A stretch of DNA of 64,000 nucleotides from assembly GCA_019054805.1 (NCBI GenBank), contig JAHQIY010000007.1:2609501-2673500 (forward strand), written 5' to 3'. The stretch is from Brachionus manjavacas. Taxonomy: Eukaryota > Rotifera > Eurotatoria > Ploima > Brachionidae. A program made the position numbers and the translations under genes. Of this stretch, positions 10,702-24,887 are shown in pieces; position 1 is the stretch's first letter; each line of letters starts with the position of its first letter. The notes below the pieces were generated by a model, which worked only from the letters and a program-made list of their open reading frames with translations, searched no databases and had not been told where the DNA came from.

Positions 10702-13700
10702 AATCAAAAACAAGGTAGCCTTGGCTCATGCAGCAACAAAAAAGCTTGGATATTTCTAAATTATTTTTAAAAAAAAATACAAAAATAAATTTAAACAACA
10801 ACAAAAAAAATGTAACTATTTTTATTCAAGTTTTATTCAGCTGGTTTCTAAATAGAATCCCTAGAAAAGGAAAAAAATAAAAAAGAAATGAGCCGAATTT
10901 AATCTAATACTCTGGGCGCAAGTTGTTTAATTTGATTTGGAGTTATTTTTGGCAAGATCTGGTTTGAAAAAATGAACTTATGCAAATACTTTCTCTCTGA
11001 AAAATACTATCTTCTAAATAAATGGCCATTTTCTCAAAAGCAACAAAAGCGGAACTTGTAAGGGTATTATTTTTTAATTAAATATCGAAACAAAAAGGAA
11101 GAGGATTTAAATTAAGAGAAATTATTTTATTGAAAATATTGATTTTTCCATTATTGAATTGAGCTAAGAGCTAACGCGATAATCGAGAAAACACTTACAC
11201 GGACAGATAATAGAGAATTAAGAAAATCGCATCTCTTAAACCATGTCTAGCTAAGCGTTTTTGTTGGATTGAAGTTAAAGTGAACACGATAGAATAATCT
11301 AAATTTGAAGCGATTTGAAAGAATATTTTTTTCTCAAGTTGTGTTGTTGTACAAAAATAAATTTGAAATACAATCTTGAGAACAACAATTTTGATCCGAA
11401 GCTCCAAAAAAAATGCTTTTTAAAAATCAATTTTGCTGTCTTGAAAATCAATGATCAAATTTTGTCATTTTTCCAGCTAAAAATTAATAGAATCCTTTAG
11501 GAGACACTTTTGGCATCAAAACCAGTCAAATAAATCTAGTTTTGTTCGCGAATCATTCAATTTACAATTTTTGATAGCTCAGATTTTTTCACTTGCTTGT
11601 TTAAAGTCAAAAATGGAGCTTAATTTAAATTTTTTAGTTTTTTTTTTTAGTATTTTACTAAAATTTAAAAACCATCTCATTAAAACTTGATATTGAATTT
11701 TTTGATTACTTCAAAATTTAATCTATTTTAAAAAATTGTAAGCTAAAGCTAAGAAAATCCGCTCAGCCTCACTCTGAATCATTTTATGTTAGTTGAATGA
11801 GACCTTGTTTCGAAAAAACCTGAGAGCTCGTCTTTCTAAAACTAGTTAAATATGAATAAAAAGAACCCTAAATGATCAGAATACCTTAAAAAATTGCATT
11901 CATTTATTTGATTGAATTTAGCTCATTGAAAGGAGAAGTAGTTTGAACAAAAATTCGTACAAAAATAAGAGAAAAAAGAAAGAAAGAATAAATGATAAAT
12001 TAGGGTCCATTGGAATTACCCAATTCCAAATTTAACGTCTAGTTCTCTTCTCAATATGTTAGAACAATTATAGATTTTTGATTTATTTAATTTTTAATCG
12101 CATTGTCTTTTAATTATACTCTAACTAAATAAGTCTAATATTTAATCAATATGAAATATAAAAAAGATTAAATAGAACTTATTTGTGAGAACAATTTTTA
12201 AGCCAAAATACTAAAATTATTTTCTAGCTCTTAAATGAACTCACTCGGAAATTTGAATTGATTTTTGGATCTTATTCTGGCAATCGCTTCTGACTAATTG
12301 TGTACATAGAGATAAAATTACGTAACTAGAAGCATAATTAAATAATTTTAAAATTTTTGATGATGACGAATTATTGGGCATAGAAAATAAAAATCAACCA
12401 AAATAATTTGAGCGCATAAAATCTAAATAGGTAGGGTATGATGTGACGTGAAAAATTTGACTCAAATTTAATTATTTAACTAGACACATTTGACCTAAAA
12501 ATAGTTTACATAAGATTAATTTTCAAATTTTTTGTTCTAATTAAAAAAGTGTGCTAACAAAGCAAACAATGACAAGATTTTTACTGTTTAATCTAATCCG
12601 ATGGATCCTCAATTCCCAGTAGATCAAATCAATCAACTGACCTCTATTTTTGAAAAATCCTACTCGAAATTTTAGAGTGCTAAATTAAACTGGGCTAAAC
12701 TAACTTAAAAAAAAATTCAAAATTATTCAAAAATATACCAGTATTTAATTAACAAAAGGTATCGAAAAGGAGATGAGCTCTTCTCCTATTATCCTGTTGG
12801 ATAGCATGTGACAAATTATCAATAATTTTTAATTATTTTTTACAATTAACAATTTCAGATTTCAATTTCAAACCTAATGAAATTACTTTTTATTTTTAGT
12901 TATCAAAAATTGATAAAAACAATTTTATTGAAAAAATTTCACTGATTTTGAACTTTTGAGAGAAAACACAAACTGAGCTTTGGTCTTGTTTAGAACTCGT
13001 TTACAATCGAACAGATAGATTAGATAAAATAATTTGAGATAAAGAAAAATTTTAAAAACCAGGTTACAATTTTACTTAGGAATCAAGCAGGTTATCCATT
13101 CGGAAACTAATAATTTAGTAGACTAAACTTTTTTGCATAATAAACCCATAAATGATACTCGAGCGAACAATCACACTCGAACTTAAATTGTCATTTTTTT
13201 TAATGAATAAAACTCTAAATTGATTTTTTGTATTTTACTTTTCTACGCAAAAATTGCCACTCTTTGTCTATTTAATTTAATGACCAGTGAATAAGATGTT
13301 TTCAAGTGCAGCTGTTGTTAAAAGACAATTTTAATTTTATTAAAAAATATTAAAACTTATGCTACATACTTTTATTGAAAATTAAATTAGTTATATTAAA
13401 TGAAACAAAAAAAGTAAGTAGTGGTCTAAGCAAAAATTAAATTAGACCCATGACTTATAGAATTTCAAATAAATTATTTTTCTTGATCATTTAGTTGCAA
13501 ATAACAAAAAAAAAACAAGCATACATTATTAGTGGGCTCATATTGAAAATTTCTCAAATAATCTGACATGTTATTTTTTTTGTTTGGAATAAAAAATCTT
13601 AACCCAGAATTATTTTATTAAAAAAATCGATTGAAATAATGAAGATAGATTATTTAAAGGTTTTCTACCTAGCACAAAATCATTTCAATAATTCATTCGT

Positions 13701-16700
13701 GGACATTTTATTTTGTATTACTTGTGATGAACAGAATTAAAAGTATGATAAATGACTTTTATTTTTAATTAATGTCAACCAAAAATTTACTAAAACATTT
13801 TCATTCGAATGAATTTACTTCGAAATTTAAACAAAAAATAAAAACGTAGATATCGATCGATAGTCTAACATATGTCAATTTCTACATACAAATTAAATTA
13901 ATTTCTTATTAGTCTATAAATTACTAAATGAGTTATTCTAAAATATTTCTCTGTTTATTTTCAGACAAGTTTTGAAATCTCCTGTGAATAACATAAACTT
14001 AATTTCTTTAAAAAAACAACTACTTTAACACCTTAGACCAAATTTTGCTTATCAATTTTAAATTTGCAAATTTAAGATCCAAAATGCAGTGAAAGGGTCA
14101 GGTATTTATGCAAAAAAAGAAGCCATAAAATAATTCAAAATTTAAAGTGCGAAATTGTCGGAATCAATCCAAATGGTTTTATTAAAAAATCGTAATTAGA
14201 TAAATTTTCAAGGATTACTAAAATAAAAGAAAATCGACAATTGCGCTTTAAATATTTACCAAAAAAGAAACACTAAAACATTGAAGGATTGAATTCAATA
14301 ATTAATTAGAAAAAAAATGGAAGATCCATTACATAACTTGGTAAAAATTCCGAAAGATCATAAAAATGCTGTTCTAAATATACCATCTATTAAAGCTAGA
14401 AGTAGATAATTTATTCACACAAGCCATTTTGTACATTCAAATTTCATTCTAAAGAAAAACTGTAAAACGAGAGTCTAGATGCTTGAAACGGGAGTACTAG
14501 AAAAACAAAATTATTATAAAATGAATCATCATAAGTAGATATTAAGCCACATACTGTTATTATCTTTCAAATTATGATTTTTTTACTATTAAAAAAAACG
14601 TAATTTCAAATATTTACAATTGTAATTAAGTCTTTAAAGTTTAAGCAAATATTTGAAAATGTGCCGCTACCATTTCATAGATGAAAATGCCTTCTAGGCA
14701 CTTAATAAAAAAATCTTGCATATTCAACAGCTTGAAATTTAAAAAATCTAAAAAAGTTAATTGAAAAGATAATTTTTTTAAATGTCAGTAAAGGGGACAT
14801 CTTCAGTGTGATTTTCAGAACTCCGAATTTTACAATAGAATGTAAATTTATTCGACAAATATTTCATCAATTTTTATATACAATTTTTACAATGATATTT
14901 ATTTTTTGAATTAAAAAAAAAAACTAAAGTTTATCTAATATAAAAAAATTTGTATTGTTTCAAATTTTACAAAAATGACGAAACAAGAAATAATAGAAAA
15001 TACGCAAAGTTTAGCATAACAAAATATTACGCAATATTTAACAATTTAAATTTTTTTTTTCTCGTTTAAAGCTCATAATTTAGCATAATGACGATGGGGG
15101 AACCATTAAATGATGATTTAAATAAAAGAAGACGAAATTGTTATATCTTTTAGAACTAAATAAATTATGCTTATTTCCTTTCTCTGAATTAGACTGCACC
15201 CACGACCATTTCCTCGCTATTCGATGTTTTTCACATACTAAACACAATTTTATTAATTTAGCTCACATTTTTCTCCAAATTGTTATATAACCTTTTTACT
15301 TTCGTATTAGCTTGTCAATCAAACTTAAATTATTTTAAAATCATTATTGATTTCATCTACCAATTAAAGATATAATTAAAAAAAAACGATTTCTCTGACT
15401 GACCCTAGCTAAATAGGATACTTCTGATTTTTGAAATGAAACCTTATTTTGCTTTTTATCAATCATTTTAGTAGATTTAATCATAACACCTGTTAAAATT
15501 TTTTTATTTTTGTTGAATTAAAAGCAGTAGTTAAAAATTTGAAAGCTTTATAGTTTCTCTAACTCAGATTTAAATAAAAAAATTTAAATTTTTTAATTGA
15601 ATTAATTTTTTTAAATATTTTTTACCATCAATTAGAACTAGAGAGACACCTGTCGAAAAATTAGTTTTAATTCTAGCGCAGACAAATTAGAGCTAAATAA
15701 GACTCAAGAGTCCAGGAATTATATGTGAACTCTCAGTTTGTAAATATAGCGAAGTGAATTTTGTTTATTTTGTATTTTTCAAGTATTTAGTGTCTTTTAA
15801 CAAGAAAAAAAAATTTAGTCCTAATCAATTTTAAATATTTAAATTAACAAATTAATCTTCAAGTTGTTTGTGAAATGTTTTTGAAAGATTCCATTTTATT
15901 ATGCCCAAAAAAAATAAATTAATATCTCTATTAACATATACATTTAACTGATCAAGAAAATAAAGTAAATATTTGTTTAATTATAATCGTGATAAAAATG
16001 ACTTGAAAAATTTTAAATTTTTTTGAAATTTAAAATAAAATTTTTGAATCTATCTTTATTCTGAAGCCGATTAAACTCAAGATTTTTATAAAAATTTTCT
16101 TCGATTAAAAAAAAAATTTTGTTTTAACTAATAAAAGTTTTTACTAATAACACTTCGATGACAAAAGAAAAAAATTCTGATAACTATAATAGAAATTACC
16201 AAGCTTTTATCAGATTATGTAATCTATCAATAAAAATAAATTATTAAATTGTTTACCTTTATATTTTTCCTATTAATAAAATATTTAGGCTAATAAAACC
16301 CAATAAAAAAATCAATAACATTTCGAAACGATGCTGAAAGGATCTTTTTAAGAATTTTTTTATTTTCAAAAATTACTTTGTAAATATTGCTGACCCTGGT
16401 GTTTCAAAAGAAACTAATTGATAACTATTAATAATTTTTTTCTAGCAAAAAGTAATTTAGCAAGAAAGCTCAATTTATTTATTTATTTTTTTATTAGAAT
16501 AAAGAATTTCAGTATAAATCAAAATTTCGATTAATTCTTTATTTCTTGAGATTTTTTTATGTTTTAATTTAACATTGAAACATAATTTTTATTTTATTAA
16601 AAAAATTTTCAATTATTTATTTTACTGCTAAATAAATCAAAGATTATTTTAGAAATTTTTTTCGTTAATGAAACCTAAATAATCATGATCAAAAATTGAA

Positions 16701-19227
16701 GATATTATTTATGGCCTTGATTTCACTCTAATAATAAAAATGTAAATTTTTTACTTTCTAAAATGTATTTCTCTCACAAAAAAATGATTAAATTAAAACA
16801 GAGAAACAAGAAACAAGCTTTAGCTTTTTTATTTTAATTCAAAAAACTCAACTGAAAATTTTTTAATTTTAAAAAATGAAAAATTACAAACTAAAACATA
16901 ATTTATGGAACGAGTTTAAATCAAGCTATTAATTTTTACTAATTGCCTTTTAAATGAGTTTAAAAAAGATTCAATTACTTTCTTATTTTTAAAAAAATGT
17001 TTTTAAAAAATTTTTAGTTTATAATAAAATATTGTACGATTTAATGCTTTTAATTTTATGAAGAACCGAAGCTTTATCATCTAGAAATATAATTTTCTCC
17101 GTTTTATTTTTACAGAAGCATCATGAATTCAAAATCATATTTTCTTTGGTATCTTTTACTCTGTCTTTAGTCATTTGAATACTTAAGAATATTTATTTCT
17201 AAATTTGAATCAATTTTTTATTTTAAGATTTTTTTAATCATTTCCTTAATCATTTGCATTAATTAGCAGGCTAAAAATAAAATGACATTAAAAAATTAAT
17301 GAAATATGATATTTTTAACAATAATTTTTTCAGAAATTTGAATAGAATCATCATTTAGAGAATTGCTAAATTTCGTTTAACTAATATTTTTTCTTATTTA
17401 TTTTTTTTAACTTTGACAAAAAAAGAAATACAATAACAATAGATAAATTAATGTTTAAAAAAACTTTAATTTTCGATGTCTTTTTTTATGAAATGTAATC
17501 GAATTAACTTTTTCTAACAAAAAATGAACATTTTTACCAACAAAAAATGATTTTACACGAAATAGAGGAAATTCATGTAAGAATTACAGCCATCATCTTG
17601 ATTTTTTAATTTTTTTTTCTAAAGATTATAAAATTTTTATAATTAATTCTTAAATATGATTAAATGAGTGTAAAAATAAATTATTTAGTAAATTATTAGA
17701 TTTTCTAGAATTAAAAATTTTATAGAATTTTTTTAGTTTTTAAATGAGACCATTAAACAAGTTGTGACGTTAAAAAAGGTAAAAAAACAAAGTTTTTTTT
17801 TTTGAAAAACTGGATTCGATTGATTTGTTTAGATATTTCTAGACACAAAACCAGTTACATGGAATAAAATTAACTGTTTTTCTATCTAGCTATAAATAAA
17901 CGTGCTTGCACAGCGTTTGAAGGATTTAATTTCAGTTTAATTGAATTTTTCAATTTGGAAAAATTAACAAAGCTTTAAGTCTCAAAAAAATTAGTTTTGA
18001 CACAAATTAGGTAGTAATTTTGCATCTTTTTTTTTTAAAGATTCACTCGAAAATTTAAGCTAAATTTCTAAGACCAATATTTTTTAAGGAGTGTTTTAAA
18101 TCTAAAACATTTTTATTGTTTTTTTTTAAATCCTAGAAAATTACATTATTTTTACAATGAACATAACTTCCTTTGTCGACGTCTATCTTTAGATTAGTAA
18201 ATTCAAAATATTGATATTTATCTTAAGATGGCCTAGTTTAACAAACACCTTATCTATATTTAAAAATATTTTCTTATCTTTGAATAAAGTCTAAAGATCA
18301 AGAGTTTAAAATCTTTGAATTTTGAATAGATTATTTTCCTAACTAAGACTAAATTTTGTAATCTACTCATAAAAATTTATTTATTATCAATTTTTTTTTT
18401 AAATAAAATAGTTAAAAGAATTAATTTTTTCAGCAAAATTTTTTAGATCTAATTTTCAACTTTTAGTTTTTCTTGCATCGCCAAATTTGGCGTCAATTAA
18501 AAAAAAATTTAATTTCTATTGACGAAAAAAGACTCATAAAATTTAGTTAATAGTTCATGAGAGTTAGGCAAAGTAAAACTTGGATCGAATTTCTCTTTGC
18601 CGAGATTTTAAAATTTTGAAATTAAAAAATAATTTCAAAATTAGAGCCAAATGAAATATGAAAAATGTGAAAATTTATAAATTAAAGCAAATAATTAGTA
18701 TTTGTTGAGACTAAATGAAAAAAATCAAGCCAAGTACAGTTTAATCGAGTGTCCTGAATTGAGGCGTTCTTTTTATTCACCATTTTTATCTTTTATAGTG
18801 GTCATAATTTATTTGAATTATGGATCATCTAATGAACACTTGATGATCACGCATTCAAACTCTTGTAGATTTAATAAAATCTTTATAACTTAATAAAAAA
18901 ACTTTAGAAAACTGTATAAGTTATGGCCGTGGCTTTGTGCTTGATTGGTTCAAAGTATAAACCGAATAAATTATTAGGTCTTTCGATACACGCTATATAA
19001 AGAAAAGTTATTCGAAGCCTCAATAATTTTTCAAAAATTATGATTTTAAAAATTTTTGAAAGATGCTAGTAACTGAGCACTAGCAATCCATTTGTAAATT
19101 TTCTAGAAGAGTCTTTTGTTAAGATTTTAAATTTTTTTCCATCAAATTTTTTAAAAATTCATGCGTTTCAATTTAGCCAAGTTTTCAAAAATCATTTTAT
19201 TTTTAGATAGAATATTAAATATCAAAA
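10702..19227. other. 8.5-kb gene desert
   Basis: Divergent 5' regions of TBCEL (-) and the SLC25A26-like gene (+) bound a long stretch in which I find no convincing exon, tRNA or transposon. Open frames seen (for example near 11.2-11.5 kb and 18.7 kb) are short and low in complexity. Composition is uniformly AT-rich with many homopolymer runs. It could hold distal regulatory DNA, noncoding RNA or very old repeats; nothing specific can be supported by eye. Confidence 0.5.
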
Positions 19228-20530
19228 ATGGAAATTAGCGGAACAAGCTCGCCTTTTGTAATCTCATGCATTATTGTAAGTTTCTTAAATTTAGCTAGGA
19301 AGAAGAAAAATAAATTTTTTGTTTTGTTTTAGAATGAGACCATCCAGTCCGGTAATAGTATATTGATACAATTCCCGCGGCAAAAAATCAGGTCCAAATT
19401 AAAGCCAAAGTCGACCTTGTCAAAAAGTCCGCCGACTTCGGCCGCCTTTTTCGGCGTCTACAACAAAACAAAATCTAAAATGGAATACCATGCTTACTCA
19501 GAAAATTTAAATCAAAGTATTTGTCACATTTTTGCCGTTTACATGAGTCACTCAGTAATTAGAATTAGTCATTTAATTTAAAAAAAAATAATGTTGTTTT
19601 TTTAAAGGCTTCGTGCATTTTCAGAGCTCCAGTTGACATTTACCGTCAAGAACGACGCTTGACAGAGCTTAAGCCATTTCAAGTTTTGAACAAATTGGCG
19701 TGTTCGTCAGATTTTGGAATGCGTTTGGGGCGTCAACTATTTAGCACAATTCTCAGAGAATTACCATTTTGTTCCATCAAGTATCCATTATGGGAATTTT
19801 TAAAATGTACACTTGAAAATTCAAAAAAACAACAAGAGCATTGCCAGACCTACGAGTCGGCCATTTGCGGTGCCATAGCCGGTGGTACCTCCGCTGCTCT
19901 TACAATGCCATTTGATTTGGCCTATAAAAAAGTTTATGTGGATAAAGTAAAAGATGAAAATTGAATAAATTTAAATAAATTTTTATTTTCTTCTATTTAG
20001 GCGACACCATACAAAAGATTCAAGCTGATTCTTACAATACGCGATATGGCCCAAGAGAATGGTATTAAAGGGTGAGTTGATTTGGTCAATATTTTGAATC
20101 TAACCATAAATGTTATGTTTTTAACCAAACTAATTTAAGAAGAGATAACCATCGAATTTTAATAATAGTAATAATAATTAAAAAGTAATAAAATATGGGA
20201 TTTGATGACAAATAAATAACTAGGAATTGGTTGTTAAAATTTCGCAGACCGAGGAAACGAACAGGATAAAAGCGAATAATAATAAACAAACATGATCATC
20301 TTCATAGAGTTTTCATTAGTACCACCCAACAAACTTAAATAATCTGTTAAGCATTATTATTTTTTTTTTATAAAATTAAAAAAAGATAAAAAGAAAAAAA
20401 TTAATTGTTTTCATTTTTCTCTAGGCTGTTTGCTGGTGTACAAAATCGAATTGCGATGATTTCGTTTGGTGCTTTGATCTTCTTTGGTTGCTACGAGCAA
20501 AAGAAGAGAATTTTTCATGATGATGAATAA
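19228..20530 (+). CDS. SLC25A26: Mitochondrial carrier, S-adenosylmethionine carrier-like
   Basis: Five exons in phase: 19228-19275, 19333-19554, 19608-19946, 20001-20071 and 20425-20530, giving 261 aa, normal for SLC25A26. This family exchanges cytosolic SAM for mitochondrial SAH across the inner membrane. Repeat 2 carries APVDIYRQERRL and LRELPFCSIKYPLWEFLK, matching the family's REIPF...PLWE block; repeat 3 carries AICGAIAGGTSAALTMPFDLAYKK and ends GLFAGVQNRIAMISFGALIFFG. Repeat 1 is unusual: the signature PX[DE]XX[KR] reads P31-R-Q33-K-I-R36, with Gln instead of the acidic residue, and the segment between helices 1 and 2 is very basic. Intron 4 (353 nt) is the longest in the gene. Carrier fold is certain; the exact substrate is an inference from repeats 2 and 3. 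Confidence 0.82.
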
Positions 20531-21280
20531 TAGATCATTTACATTCTCACTTTTTTATTTTAAATTTTTTTATTCGATTTGAAAATATACCGAAGAGTAG
20601 TTAAACGATAAATTTAGCGTTGATATTTTTTCTATGTCAAATATTAATTTTCCATATTGTATATAAATCAATTTATAAAAATTTTAAATTTCGATTTTTT
20701 TTTACTTTTTTCTTTGCTAGAAGTTAATTTATTTATTTTTAAAATCTTCCTTTTTGTCGGTGTAAATTTCACTAGAACATTTATCTTTGTTGATTTTGGT
20801 TTTTTTTCTAAGACTAATTTTAATTTTTTTTTATATTTTATCAAAACTGGTTTTTTTTGCTTCAAAACTTTAAAAAAAAATTTAATTTTTTTTTAAAGAC
20901 TACTCCTAAAATGAAATTATCCCAATTAAAGTTTGGAATTTCGGTTTAAGGGTAGTCTAACAGATTATGTCACTTTCTTGGAAAAGTAATTTTTTTTATA
21001 AATAATTTAAAATCCTATAAAAATATACTTAAACTATGCGAATGAAACCATTCTAAAATTATAAATAAAATCTATAACCGATTATTTTTTAATTTTTTTA
21101 TCCTTAAAATTATTTTTTATTTAACATCTAAATTTAGACACCCAAAATAATATCCTAAATATAGATTTTGGTATGATCTAGATGTGTTCAAAAGGACCCG
21201 AAATTTTAATCATAAATCAACTTAATCAAAAATCAATTTAATTTTAAATAAGATTTAATCACTTGAAAAAAATCAAAAAA
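20531..21280. other. Intergenic, T-rich on the plus strand
   Basis: 3' flank of the carrier followed by the 5' flank of the reductase-like gene. 20.66-20.90 kb is a long pyrimidine-rich low-complexity run that opens frames on both strands; these are composition artefacts. Confidence 0.6.
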
Positions 21281-22857
21281 ATGATGCCTTCAGAAAAAGT
21301 TTCTCATGTTCATGAGCATAAACATAAACATCAACACCATGAACCAAGTCAGAGACAGCAACAAGGTCAAAGAAAAGAGACCCAAACTCACCAGGGTATT
21401 TCGGATCCGACCATTCAACTATTTAACCGTCTAGTGGCCAGACAAACCCATTGTCTCCTCGGACGAACTGGTGTAAAAGTCAGTCGAATTTGTCTTGGCT
21501 CATTAAATTTTGGAAAAGTCGACTCCAAATTTGGTGAACGTCCTGGACAATTGAGCGAACAAGAAGCTCATAAAATTTTAGACAGATTTGTAGAATTGGG
21601 AGGAAATTGTATCGATACTGCTGACTTTTTCCCATGGTTTGGATCAAGTATTGGAGAGACCGAAAACATTATTGGAAATTGGTTAAAAAGGTATTGCAAA
21701 AAATAGTTAATTTAAAAAAAAAAATTTAATTATTTAATCAAAGACAAAATCGGGAAAAAATTTTCATAATGACGAAAGTTAGAATGCCTACTGATCCAGA
21801 AAATGTCAATTCTGTTGGCTTATCACGCAGTCATATCTTCAATTCTGTTAATTGCTCGCTTAAAAGGCTACAAACCAACTACATTGACATGCTGGTATTA
21901 AATGGCTTTGATCCGACTGTTAATTTGTATGAAACTGTCCGCCATTTGGACGATCTGGTTGAGCATGACAAGATACGATATATAGGCGTCAGCGATTTCA
22001 AGGGATGGCAACTGCAACGATTCATTGATGCTTCCAAGTTTTTTATAGGACCAAATTCGTCTAAACTTAAAATCTAATTTCTAATTTAAGAGTCCTTAAT
22101 TTGCACAAATGTGTTTGCTATTTGGGAGAATATAACTTGTTGACCAGGGGCTGTGAATGGGAAATAATGGACATCTGTAGAAATGAGAGAATCGGATTCA
22201 TTGCTTATTCACCATTCAAATAGTTACTATTCAAAAAAAACAATTTTTCTTTTAAATTTTTATTTTAAAAACATTTTTAGCGGTGTTTTGACAAGCAAGT
22301 GTTCCCAGGGAAAATTACCAGAAGGTTCTAGAATTAAATCAGCTACTGAGCGGCCGAGTTTGGCGTCAATGGCCGAGTCTTATGAGGAAATAAAGAAAAA
22401 TCCGTGCTACAATGATGTTTTAGAATGCTGTCAAAATATTGCCCAAAAGCGCAATTTATCTTGTGCACAAGTTTGTATCTTATGGGCTTTGCAGAAAGGT
22501 TTTATTACCTCAGTTGTCGTTGGCTGTAATTCAGTCCAAGAATTGGAGGAAAATTGGTCATGTCTGAAAGAAGATTGCTTTTTAAGCCAAGAAGAAATGG
22601 AAGATTTAGAAGAGGCTTCGTGCCACCGAGTCCAGTATCCATATAATATTAATTTAGCTACACTCGCTGGTTTGAGAGAAATTGATATTTCCGAATGCTG
22701 CGGATTTGAACAATTGTCTTTGACATCACCAGAAAAAACTCATCATGAAACAAAATCTTCGGAAATTTTGCATGAAGCTAAAGGGCAATTTTTCCCAGAA
22801 CAACAGTCTCTAAGAGAACCTCAAATGAGATCAAGAGAACAAAGATCGATCAACTAA
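21281..22857 (+). CDS. Aldo/keto reductase-like protein with altered catalytic tetrad
   Basis: Four exons in phase: 21281-21690, 21744-22037, 22091-22222 and 22281-22857, giving 470 aa. I start at the ATG ATG at 21281. The second intron uses a weak gttttt donor, chosen because it restores the family spacing before EYNLL. The fold is a Tas/YajO-type AKR barrel: LGRTGVKVSRICLGSLNFG, NCIDTAD, GETENIIGNWLKR, TKVRMP, LKRLQTNYIDML, IRYIGVSDF, EYNLL, FIAYSPF and the late SVVVGCNSVQELEEN. Of the AKR tetrad, Asp112 and Lys148 are kept, but the Tyr position is Phe117 and the His position is Asn190. A His-rich N terminus (HVHEHKHKHQHH) and a Gln/Glu-rich C-terminal tail of about 60 residues are extra. 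It may be a regulatory or binding protein and not a normal oxidoreductase. That is inference. Confidence 0.85.
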
Positions 22858-24887
22858 AGGCTCAATTTTTAATATAATTTAATAAAGATCTTGCTTAGTT
22901 TCAATAAAATTTTTAAATCTAAATTTTTTTTTGTTTTATTAATTAAAAAAGACAAGAAAAATATTAATATCTAACTAATGTTCTAAACTAAATGATCAAA
23001 GCGATTCTTTGGTTATATTTTGTTCTAAAAATGTTGTAGAATTCAAATAATCGATCCCACAGATTTCTGTAATAGTAAATTATTCAAATCTATTTGATGC
23101 AAAAATATAATTCGATTTTATAAATATTTCTCTAAATTTTTGATTTTTGGCAGAATTGTGATTTATTTTGATAAATTAACACTAGAAGATCTGGGTCTAT
23201 AACGATAGGTGACCAACTGGTGACATATTATGTGACTTCTTTATAATATCAAATAAAAAAAATTCATTTTTTTTTTGGGTTTAATTTAACTTTTTATTGT
23301 ATTATTTTTTTTTAAATGAAATGAAATAAAATGAATTTTATTAATCGTTTATTGTACAATTCAGTGTTTTTATGAATTAATTTAATAAATTCAAATAATC
23401 TGAAAATTACTGAATCTAAGACTAAAATAGGAAAAGTCTAAATAAATTTTCAGGTCTTTATGTTAATATATTTTTTAATGCTGTTTAATTAAAATCAAGA
23501 TTTTTATAAGTTTTTAGAAATTAAATTTTAGAGGAAAAAAAATTGAATAAATTTTGTTGATTCTTTTTAAATTTGACTTTTAATTGTCGATAAAAGCCAA
23601 AAAAACTTCTCGGGTCTTCTAGTGTTCATAGATAATTTTAGTATTTTGTCTGTCTATTTGTCTAAATTGAATTTTTTAGTAATAAAAATTATAAAAAATA
23701 GAAATTTAGTTCGAGTACCACAAAATTTGAATTAAATACCCCAAATTTTTAATTTTTTTTCTTCAAATATTAAATGAATTCCCCAATTATTAAGATTATA
23801 TATAAAAAAAATAATTAACATTTAATTAAATAGAAATCCAATTTTTTTAACTTATTGATATTTTTTCGTAAAAAATGATAACTAAGTGAAAAAAAGTATC
23901 TAAATTATGTGAAGAGAGTGTTTATTATGAAAAATATTTTTTTCTATCGAAAGTTATATGCTGAATCATTTAAGCCATATTTTTCTAGAAGGTTGCTAAT
24001 TTCATTGAAGTAATTAGCTTAAAATTTAAATTAAAAAAATTTAAAATCGAAAAATAATAATTTAAGCTAGCAAGTTTTATTATTGCATCTTTTGAAAAAT
24101 AAAATACAAGAGTGGAACAATAATCAAAACAAAGCAAAATAAATTTGCTTATTTTTATGTATGTAGTTAGTTAGAAAAGTCTTCTTTAAGTAAGCTTTGA
24201 AAAATTAAGAAAAAAAATTGAGATAAAGAAGATAATTTAACCTTTTGGTGAAGTAAGTTTAGATTTTACATTCCCAGACGAAGCATTTGTGATGTATTGC
24301 TAAAATAATTAGATAGGAGACCTGAAAAATTATTGTATTAAAAGACCGATCCAAGATGATCCGTCAAGATCGTCTAAAAGACAACAAAAAATGGTAGCTA
24401 ATTTTAGAAAAAGTAACTAAATTTTCAATTCATAAATTTACCAGATTTTACGTAAAATTAGGTAAATTTTCAACATTCACGTAATTTTTTGTAAAAACAA
24501 AAATGTCCATATAATCTAGAACTTTGACTTCTTTTTTTTTATTTCTTTAGTGGTTTAGGACTTAATGTTTATTTTCAAAATTTGGAATTTTTGAATTTTC
24601 AAAAGACACAGGTTTTAAATAGATCGGCTATTAACATAAACAATCCTAAAGACATTATATTGGAATTTTTCAGGGTTTTTTTAATCCCAATCTCTGCCTG
24701 GATTTTTCAGAAAAAATCTGAGCCTGAGCCAGAAAATTTGGAGAAAATAAAATAATTGTCTCGCTTGGAAATCAAAATTATCATGAAATATTGCGTATTT
24801 AGAAATTTTTAAAAGTATTAACAAAATGAGATCAATTGTTAATTTATTCGTTAACTAAATTTGAAAAATTTAGTCAATTTATTCTAA
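22858..24887. other. AT-rich intergenic stretch
   Basis: No supported gene or repeat in about 2 kb. An AATAAA-like signal follows the reductase-like gene at about 22880. Confidence 0.55.

Noticed and set aside
18702-18893. 63-codon frame
   Set aside because: No ATG at its start, no motif, isolated in the desert.
19062-19080. atgctagtaactgagca shared with about 63760
   Set aside because: A 17-18-bp match between two AT-rich regions without flanking similarity; could be a fragment of a repeat but cannot be supported.
20657-20896. Open frames on both strands, Phe/Lys-rich
   Set aside because: Pure low-complexity T/A sequence; the mirror frame on the other strand shows it is compositional.
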